A DNA stretch of 64,000 nucleotides, taken from contig CM073203.1 of assembly GCA_037042915.1 (NCBI GenBank), forward strand, positions 2,232,001-2,296,000, in the 5' to 3' direction. The translations under genes and the position numbers were made by a program. Positions 56,735-64,000 of the stretch are shown here, in pieces (position 1 is the stretch's first letter; each line of letters opens with the position of its first letter). This DNA is from Auricularia sp. M13. Taxonomy: Eukaryota > Basidiomycota > Agaricomycetes > Auriculariales > Auriculariaceae. The notes under the pieces were generated by a model. That model made no database searches, was not told the DNA's origin, and saw nothing but the letters and a program-made list of their open reading frames with translations.

Positions 56735-57938
56735 ACGGGGTGGATAGCACGGGGATTTGTAATGTCATCACCGCTCGGCTGATTGCTTGTGGGCTATATC
56801 CGCCAGAAGTGGTTCCGCCCGTGACATCTTATGCTGTGCGCGTCGTGACCACTTGGCAGATATGGCCCAGGAGTGATGAGCTCAGTGTTCCATCATAATC
56901 AGTACGGGACCCACCGCGATTGCTGTTCATTTGATTTATGCTTAAGTCTGTTCGTAATGAGTAACCTTACACGTGCGTTTTGTTTCATGTGTACAACTGA
57001 CACGGCCAACAACTATCATTCAATTGGGCAAAGTCTACAAAGGCAACGAACTGTACAGCGCCGTGACATACGTCTCAAGCCGTCCAGGAGACATCGCGCG
57101 ACACAATGCTCGATAGTCGCTGGTTGCAGCGAGGAAGACGTCCGATGTTGATTCTACCTCGTATACTGAGCAGCAAGACTTGGTGATCTGACAGCAGACG
57201 CACTGTGCTTAGGCCGCCGATGGAAAACAAGCCAAGTCTCGAGGAACTTATTCCACGACGTGGGCGGGAGACCAAGAATGCCCAGCCGAAGAAGATCGTT
57301 GCGAAGCTGGCGCGTGCGCGGCCGATCCATGCGGCGGCGAAGGCGTGCGCGAGTCAGAATCATGAGGTTAGTGGGCGGAGGTTGGCAGGCGGGATGGATG
57401 GTGACAACGGTCGTCCTCGGGGTCGCGCGAAGTCAAGCGAAGTCAGGGCTAACGGAGGGGCGTGTCTTGATGGGGGCGTCGAGAGAACGAAATGGCGGGG
57501 TGACTGGTCATCTTAAGGAAATCCGGGAACATGCTGCAGTTTCCAGAAACGGTCGATCTCACTGCCGTTGGCTGATCGTTTCCGGCAATGGTGTATGGGG
57601 TGGGACGGATACATGTGGAAAGGAGGGGCTTTCTGGAATTGGGATTGCTTGTGACTTCATCGACCGTGTGGGGGTGCCGACTTTCGCGTCGTTGCTGGAA
57701 TCCCGAGTGGGTATCTCTTAGGTCTTTCTTTTGATGAGTCGGATTGTATCTATTACCCTAGAGTAAAAGGTTGCCTCTGGTGTTGACCGGTCGTGAGGTA
57801 CAACATATCTTCCCACTGGCCTTGCTCATACGAGTGCGGGTATGTACAGATTACATCAACGTGGCTAATAATCGAAGAGCACGGGCTTGTGTCGACGTCG
57901 AAAGAAACAACAAGCGATATCACGAACACCTTAGCGGC
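56735..57938. other. Stretch with one doubtful small open frame
   Basis: An ATG at 57220 opens a basic 50-codon piece (MENKPSLEELIPRRGRETKN) that would need splicing at a GTTAGT donor at about 57366; no continuation was found. TTTCCAGAAAC at about 57540 and a related CTTTCTGGAAT at about 57629. Nothing else supported. Confidence 0.35.
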
Positions 57939-58995
57939 CTAATCCACGTCCTCCCCCCCGATATCGTCCTCTCCGTCAAAGATATCGGTGATAGGCATGT
58001 GTACGATATCCACTTTCATATGGGACGAAGGATTCGCAGACTAATGGGACGTTAGCTCAGGCGCGGCTCGGGCGGTCAGCGAGCTTACCACTGAGGCCGG
58101 AAGGAAATTAGAGGAGATAATTTGGACGATGCGATGGAAGTTGAAGTGGACGCGTGTAACACCTTGCTTCTGTACCACCTCGATGGTAGTGAGAACGTCG
58201 AGAAAGTCGCCAGGCGCAATCATAACCGGCTTGCAGCGCTGTACAGTCGTGTCGCGAAGCACACCTACGGCCAGTGGCTTGTTAAGCGTCCAGTCACCAT
58301 TGAGTTTGTTGAGAGCTTCGGCGCAAGAGAGATAGTCGCCCGACAATGGAACTTTGGAAGAGCCGCTGTTCTGTCCCTCAAGCGACGAAGGCTTCACGAA
58401 GACTCGACGTTGGAAAGCCAGAGTACTGGACACCTTCTCGGGCAACAGCTTCAGATCGCTCTTGCGGTCGGCGAGGCGGGTGACCATGGCAATAATGTTG
58501 TTGATCTGCTTGAGCGTGGCAGTCCAAACAGCATCGTTGCCTTGCCCCCAGAGCACAAGACGCTGAACGGCCTTAAGTGCGCCATACGAAGTCCTGCATT
58601 TTTTTCAGCGGGGAGTGCGAATGTACGGATGAAGTGCTGACCCATTCCAATCACCAAGCGGTTCCAAATTTGCGGCGCGACAAAACCCCTGAATGCGCAA
58701 ATTGACTTCGAACATGTCGTCGTCTGCGTGTTCGACTGCATGGATCACATGGAAGGGCCGAGTATGATCACTATTGCCGGTCTTCTGAGCTATGTCGATC
58801 CACGCGGAGAGATCGTGTGGGTTGTTCGGCACAGCTTGCCAGTCCGCGCAGAGTTCGTAGTCCTCGGGATCTTTCGGGAGAGCGGGAAAAGACCACAAGT
58901 CGCGTATGAGAGTAGTCGGAGGACCCGCTATGACATGATCATTGGCGATGAGAGAGATGAAATAAAGACTGTAACTCACTCGTGAGAAACGACAT
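57939..58995 (-). CDS. Unknown protein with acidic C-terminal tail
   Basis: Exons 58995-58980, 58927-58642, 58593-58089, 58040-57939; 302 aa. The short first exon (MSFLT) was chosen because only this ATG agrees with the strong GTGAGT donor and keeps the frame into GPPTTLIRDLWSFPALPKDP. Notable segments: DLSAWIDIAQKTGNSDHTRP, HAVEHADDDMFEVNL, LGDWNG, a K/R-rich middle, VMIAPGDFLDVLTTIEVV and an end rich in D and E (FDGEDDIGGEDVD). No family recognised. TATAAAATG lies 39 bp before the ATG, the same box and distance as for the gene at 20.5-22.0 kb. Confidence 0.68.
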
Positions 58996-59743
58996 CGCGC
59001 GATGAGCCGGTCATGAGGGTCCTGTTGCGGCCGCATTTTATAGGCAGGAGAGGAGCTTTGGCCGTCAGTTAAATTAACAAAAGACACAGTTTCATAATCA
59101 TTAGCGGCTGGCGGGGGGCGAGAACAAGATAAGCCAGGACCGCAACGTACAAGCTCCGCTGACATAAAAACCCGCTGTTTGGTCAACGCGGTGAACAGAT
59201 GGTGACGCTATTGTCTCTCACGCGGGCAAAGCACCACGAAAAGGACGCGGGATGAGGTCCATGCATTCAGAGGAAATAAATTCATCAACCCTCCCGTGCG
59301 GACGGCAGTTCAGCGTCGTGTCAAAAACCTAGATTCGGCGAGTTATCGAGGTGCCATGCGGTATGTACGATCTGGGAGCAGGTGAGTTATAAAGACGCGC
59401 AGACGTTTATCGCGTACATCTAGCTTGAATGTGTGATCATGCGGCGCCCAAGGTTCGCAGATGGAACAAGAAAACATGTGTGGCGGATGGAAATGCACCA
59501 CCGAGAAGCGAGTGTAGGAGTGCAGGACCAATAGGTGAATGACGACCTTGGGGCCAGGAGACTCCATGTAGAGCGGATAATAAGAGCAGGCAGACAGCGG
59601 CTTTATAACAAGAGAACGGGTTGTAACATAAGCAGGAGGTCGATTCCAGGATATGAGACATAAGGTCCACGCGGCAGGGAAGCATGAGCAGGGGTAAATG
59701 CGGGATAGAAGTAGCTTCGCAAGGCACTCGTGTAGAAATTGGA
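58996..59743. other. Region between the unknown gene and family 2 gene F
   Basis: Contains the TATA box noted above. A minus-strand open frame covers 59343-59743 and beyond, overlapping gene F in another frame; its end (FSCSICEPW..DKRLRVFITHLLPDR) loosely resembles a piece near 61.2 kb (FACRGCP..DKRTV..HLVPGDR), so a small gene may exist, unresolved. Confidence 0.35.
59034..59042 (-). promoter_or_regulatory. TATA box, 39 bp upstream of the ATG at 58995
   Basis: TATAAAATG on the minus strand, identical in sequence and spacing to that at 22034-22042. Confidence 0.65.
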
Positions 59744-60328
59744 TTACATTCGCTCTCCCAGATAACCCTCGTGCATCATGCTGCGTGGAGAAAGCGAAGA
59801 TTAACATGCGATCATCGAATGGGAAGCGGTGAATAGGATACGCACCTGAGAAGAACCTCGTCTGCCGCATTTTCATCGCAGGTTTCCATATTGATGACTG
59901 CCTCAGAAAATGGAGCGCGTTTGACGACGATAACGTCACCATGGACAGAGAACGCTCCTTCCGACAAGAACGATAGCGCTCGGTTACGCGGCAGCGCGCC
60001 AGTCACGTCGAGATTGGCCTTCGCGCGGACGTAGACTGTGTAATTGGCCAACCATCGGAAGGTGTCTCTCTCCAACTGTAGACGGTCGTAGGACGAGAAC
60101 CATAGATCCATGGCCAGCCCGTCTATTCCCGTTGTTATAGACCCGGGACTCATGGGTACGAGGACAGAAATAGGAGCCCAGAAGTCGGTCGCGTACATCA
60201 GCGCGCGGTACATGGCCGGAAAGGGCTACAACCGTTGAGTAAAGGTCATGCAGCATGGGTATACGATAACGCACAGGATCGTGATCCTTGAAGGTCGCGA
60301 CGATGTCGTAGGCTTCTTCGGCACGCAT
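59744..60328 (-). CDS. Family 2 gene F: VP / W / GDVIVVK protein of unknown function
   Basis: Exons 60328-60275, 60225-59846, 59780-59744; 156 aa. Exon 1 is 18 codons (MRAEEAYDIVATFKDHDP), same length and ending as gene E (MRTADALALMDALRDRDP). Exon 2 starts PFPAMYRALM, then SVLVPMSPGS (VP motif), LAMDLWFSS (W motif), FSVHGDVIVVK and a short acidic stretch; the last intron is phase 2 as in the other members. No known domain. Confidence 0.75.
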
Positions 60329-60756
60329 AGGACGAGGAGGAGACTTTTGTCGCACACAAGGTAAGATGACCCCTTTTTAAGCACGAGAAAAAGACCAGGA
60401 AGGTTTGGGCCTAGCGTAAACCTAATACAGACAAGCTCCTTGTCCGATGGGTCCCGCGGGCGGTCGGACCGTCGAGGGCAAGCAAGACGGGAGTGGCGCA
60501 GATCAGAATGCGAAATGGGAGAGCGTCTCGCTCATGTCATGCTAGAGTACTGCAGGGGCGGCGCGTTCCAGAAAGGTGACAGAGCCACTACATGGTCGCG
60601 GGCCAAGCAGTGGACGGCAACGAGCGGGATCCGTGCTGTCACGCTCATCCGCGGATCCCGTGCTCGGAAGCGCTTGCCAATCCGATGTTGTATGGCCATC
60701 AGGTCTCAGACAACGTCGAGTATACAAGTTCGTTCAAAAAATTAACTAAGATACAA

Positions 60757-61310
60757 TTACGACGGGAGGTTGGTTGATAGATAGTGCAAAATAGCTTCCA
60801 TGTACGGGAGCACGGCATCGGACCAGGTCGCAAAGAATAATAAATGAAAGGGAATAGGTTGAAGTCGAGGCGCGACGCGTAGATCCAACCATATCTTCAG
60901 GAGAAAAGCGTCCATCGCAACGGTGACAGTCTGGAACGTGGAGATCAGGGCGCGTCCATCGGTGTTCATGGCGCGTGTGGCCGTGACCCATTGCTCGGGA
61001 TCGTAGTCGCAAAGAACGCTGCCGCTCTTATCCCAGGAGAGCGCGGGTACTTGCACTCCCTGGAAGGGGCTGTGCTCAGAAAAGTAACACTGGGAGGCGG
61101 TCAACGTCGTAGCTATCGGCGTATGTAATGACTGTCTTACCGATAGGCGATCCCCAGGCACGAGATGGAAAGGCATGGCTTTGACAATACGTCCAATAGG
61201 GCAAACGGTGCGCTTGTCGAGACAGGTACATTCTGTGCTACATTCGTGAGAACTGGGACAGCCACGGCAAGCGAAGGTAACAACGTACGCGGAGACTCTT
61301 GAGTGGACAT
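60757..61310 (-). CDS. Possible small gene J, unclear 5' end
   Basis: Exon 61089-60757 is open and protein-like (CYFSEHSPFQGVQVPALSWD to ILHYLSTNLPS), with a W segment KIWLDLRV, loosely family 2-like. A 51-bp intron with GTAAGA and CCCAG borders precedes it. Upstream two frames are open: one begins at the ATG at 61310, 42 bp after a TATAAATG box, but gives a different frame across the intron; the other fits the frame and contains an ATG at 61176 (MPFHLVPGDRLS). The true start is not settled. Confidence 0.4.
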
Positions 61311-61508
61311 CGAGGATCGCGTTCAGTCTCGGTCTTTTCGCGAACAGTATGCATTTATACCCATGAGAGGACGTTGTTTCACATCCATTTAGAACCAACA
61401 AGACGGAGACACTATTGTTGGTCAAAACGGCGGGCGTATTGGACCATCTTCGTCATCGTTCCAAGAAGGTTAAGTCCAACACAGCGCCTCCGGACGTGCG
61501 CGACAGTT

Positions 61509-62119
61509 CTACTCGCGCTTTTCATCTTGGAATATCCTGTAGATATGCTCAGTACGATCAACGCACGGTTGAGCTACATACTTGATTATTGCTCGGTCCA
61601 CATTGTATGAATCGTCTCCGGTCATATGAAGAACGATATGTGTTTCGGGATCGTACTTAACGACGAGCACATTACCTCTGCACTTGATCGCAGAGTTGGT
61701 AATGGTACGGAGGGATTGGTTATAGGGTAGAATCAGATGGCGCCAAGACAGACAGGTGAACATGGCGTAGGCGAAATGAGATACGGCACCGCCATCGGCG
61801 ACGCCAAGCTGCGTGCAGGTATAGTTCCGAACGCGTCGCACGTCCATCAAATTCCGGGTGAGAATTGGTGAACCTGCCACAAATGGAGTCATCCAAATGT
61901 GTACTGCGTATTGATCAAGGCGGTAAGGATGTTCTGCTGCGACTTCGGTGGGTACAAAAACGTCGAGGGGCGTGTCATCTTCATCCGGGTACAGGCGGCA
62001 GGCGGCAAAACGGTCGAAGGGCTGCGACGATGTAAGAGAGACGTACACAAAACGGCACCACTTACTGGATCTCTGTCCCGTAATGCATCCATCAACGCAA
62101 GAGCGTCAGCAGTACGCAT
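61509..62119 (-). CDS. Family 2 gene E: VP / W / GNVLVVK protein of unknown function
   Basis: Exons 62119-62066, 62021-61582, 61536-61509; 173 aa. Exon 1 of 18 codons and phase-2 last intron as in gene F. Exon 2: PFDRFAACRLYPDEDD, LDVFVPTEV, YAVHIWMTP, IKCRGNVLVVK (Asn in place of Asp), HMTGDDSYNVDRAI; the last exon is FQDEKRE. No known domain recognised. Head to head with the family 2 gene at 62283; starts 163 bp apart. Confidence 0.77.
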
Positions 62120-62282
62120 ACTGGGAACTCACGGCCGGGTAAAACCGAGCACGCTCGCCGCGGAAACGGTCGTGGTCAATGCCGCAATGAGACACTGAAC
62201 AATAGTAGCAAAAGACCGGCAGTCTCACCCACTGGGAGGATTTAAAAGCAAGCCTAACGAGCGAAGTGGTGGACGTACAACA

Positions 62283-63003
62283 ATGTCTGACACACAAAGC
62301 CAGCCAGGCGCACACGACGTGGCGCGTACGCCGAAATCGCTGAAGTGGACCAACGCAACACTCCGTCAGGAAAACGAGCATCTACGCAATCTTATCAAGG
62401 TAATCGTAGTCGCCTTTAGGGAGAGGGGACCTGTCTGATAGTAGTACTGTTAGGTCGCCCGCAAGCAGAAAGAAACTGTCACGGATGTCAAGGCGTTCTT
62501 CGCAGGCGTACACTGCGACGACTTTATACAGGTCTCAGTGCCTGCGCTGGCGCCAATGAATCCGGCACGCCTATCGACCCTTCGCCCGCAAGTTTGGTTT
62601 TATTCCGCCACGTACAACGACTGGAATATCACGCCCAAACTCGTTAACTGGCAGGAAACCGTCATCAGCGAACTGAAGGGGACGCGTCTTGTGAACAGTT
62701 ACGCGATTTATACGGAAACAACGGCCGTCGGCGAGGTTAACCAGCCCGTGTACGAAATTACGCACGGGCAACCGGTTTTCGGCAACGTCATGGTCGTAAA
62801 ATTGACGGGCGATGAGGATGCCTTCGCGGACGATGTCGAGGCAGAGGATCTAAAGATGATCGGGCAAGTTCTGCGTAGGTTGGTGCTGGGTTCATTGCTA
62901 CAACACTGCTGATACCTCGTACGACAGCGTCCTACAGGACGGCAGGATTTCGCAAGGAACTGTCGTTCTTGCGAAGAAGAAGAAGAGTCAGGCCGCGCAG
63001 TAA
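62283..63003 (+). CDS. Family 2 gene I: VP / W / GNVMVVK protein with a short coiled-coil N-terminus
   Basis: Exons 62283-62399, 62454-62878, 62928-63003; 205 aa, the longest member. Exon 1 is longer (39 codons) and ends in a leucine-heptad piece LRQENEHLRNLIK. Then FIQVSVPALAP (VP motif), LRPQVWFYSATY (W motif), VFGNVMVVKLTGDED and the same phase-2 intron; the C-terminus is basic (LAKKKKSQAAQ). TTTAAAA at about 62231 may be its TATA box. No known family. Confidence 0.76.
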
Positions 63004-64000
63004 GGGGTATATTGATGTTGATTGTAGGATTGTGTATAGGTTTTTGATAATTATGATGCGTTAATGTCGATCCGAAAGCGTCCAAGACAGCGATGAGCAG
63101 CAGAGTCAATCAGCGCGCACGGATACGGGAAAACCACAGATATATCGCCGTAAAGCATACGAGTGAGCGTTTAAAGTGTAGGAAGATGGTCTTGAGTATC
63201 ACGACAAGCAGTTTCTTGGAGCATACGGGCCCAAAGGTCGTTCTGCGATAAGGGAAACGAGACCGTCGGCGCCCGTTACGCACCGCTTGACGCCGGCGAG
63301 CGCGCGATGCTATCGATGGTGGTGCTCTGTCCGTCACACGCCCGTTGCAAGAAAATGGGCTCTCGGACACGGACGCGAGCGAGATCACAGGTATCGGCGT
63401 CCATGGTCCGCTTGCACAGGGCGACGTGCCAGACCATGTCAGCGTCCCGTCCTTTCCGACTGGCATCTTCGAGCAGCAGCCGAGATACCCAGGCCCCGAG
63501 TCGCGATGACTATCCGACGCGTGGATCGCGCCGCGATTGCGGAGATATGCGAGCCATGACATGCATGGGTACAAGCACGTGCTCGACAGTGGTTAGAGGA
63601 TCGATAAGCGAGAGTGCACAAGCTTTCGATGAGAATACTGGAAATTCCGGAGAGCCACAGACGAGGGGTTGATGAGCGAAAGGCGGTAGATATTCATTGC
63701 AAGCGCTGGACAACCTGAGACGCGGTGACCGGGACGCGCGTCGCGCGGAGTCTGAAAATGAAGCCGTCGTCACCGTGTAGCCTGGCTCTTACCATGAAAT
63801 CGACTCAATTACACCTGGGACACACGTGCTCGCAAAAGTGCTGTGGATGCATCTTCGACAGACTTGACGACAGTCTAAGCAAAGCTTTGCCGCAAGTAGA
63901 GCGCTACAGGTGAGTTATCCCATCCACGCGCGGTCACTTTATCCTGATCGGCAAGCGCTTGAAACACACGCTGGGATTCCGCAGAAAGAGGACTAGTTAT
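63004..64000. other. Right edge: unresolved, possible degraded family 2 copy and a possible partial gene
   Basis: Minus strand from about 63773 to 63130 has pieces that recall family 2: a VP piece (VEHVLVPMH), a W piece (DMVWHVALC) and CVTGADGLVSLIAE, but frames are not continuous and no model can be defended. On the plus strand an ATG at about 63797 opens MKSTQLHLGHTCSQKCCGCI with four Cys and runs to a GTGAGT donor at about 63911, possibly the first exon of a gene leaving the window. Confidence 0.3.

Overview
This window comes from a basidiomycete fungus, most likely an agaricomycete. Genes carry many 40-70 bp GT..AG introns. It holds a KDZ-family DNA transposase fused to a Ulp1-like protease, a wood- or litter-decay-style set of P450 and flavin monooxygenase genes, and a chromodomain-type LTR element fossil. 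Gene models were made by reading splice sites by hand; all homologies are by eye.

Left part, 1-18.6 kb, mostly ordinary genes: an aldehyde dehydrogenase cut by the window edge; two tandem FAD monooxygenases with identical 12-exon structure; a 17-exon cytochrome P450; an initiator tRNA-Met; a secreted metallophosphoesterase; an F-box-like protein; a decayed KRI1 copy; and NDUFS7 (PSST) of mitochondrial complex I. The dehydrogenase, monooxygenases and P450 lie together and may form an aromatic-compound or secondary-metabolite cluster (inference). Two abutting MITEs lie at 2.0-2.8 kb and a fold-back MITE at 19.5-20.4 kb.

Middle accessory part, 20.5-31.4 kb, and right end, 57.9-64 kb: small genes of families I do not recognise. 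Family 1 has three members with an F-box-like N-terminus (two of three) and a nucleotidyltransferase-like signature (GS..DxD..later acidic residue). Family 2 has five clear members (156-205 aa) with a VP motif, a W motif and a G(D/N)VhVVK motif, sharing intron positions. Twice a family 1 gene stands head to head with a family 2 gene, and two family 2 genes are also head to head. This paired arrangement is the best candidate here for an undescribed system. Two arrays of a TCCGTGCGCA repeat with a step of about 21 bp flank a gene-free segment at 26.7-29.0 kb.

Central part, 32-48.4 kb: two unknown genes, a very long low-complexity gene (35.1-40.6 kb) that carries frame disruptions, the KDZ-Ulp1 transposase (41.7-47.0 kb) and another small unknown gene. 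A short HMG-like protein at 56.4 kb shares a domain and an intron position with the long gene. A TTTCYRGAAA motif recurs in the flanks of these genes.

48.6-55.8 kb is repeat-rich: a long palindrome built of TTGGAAC-type units, then a broken Ty3/gypsy fossil with one LTR, then an EcoRI-site-rich repeat.
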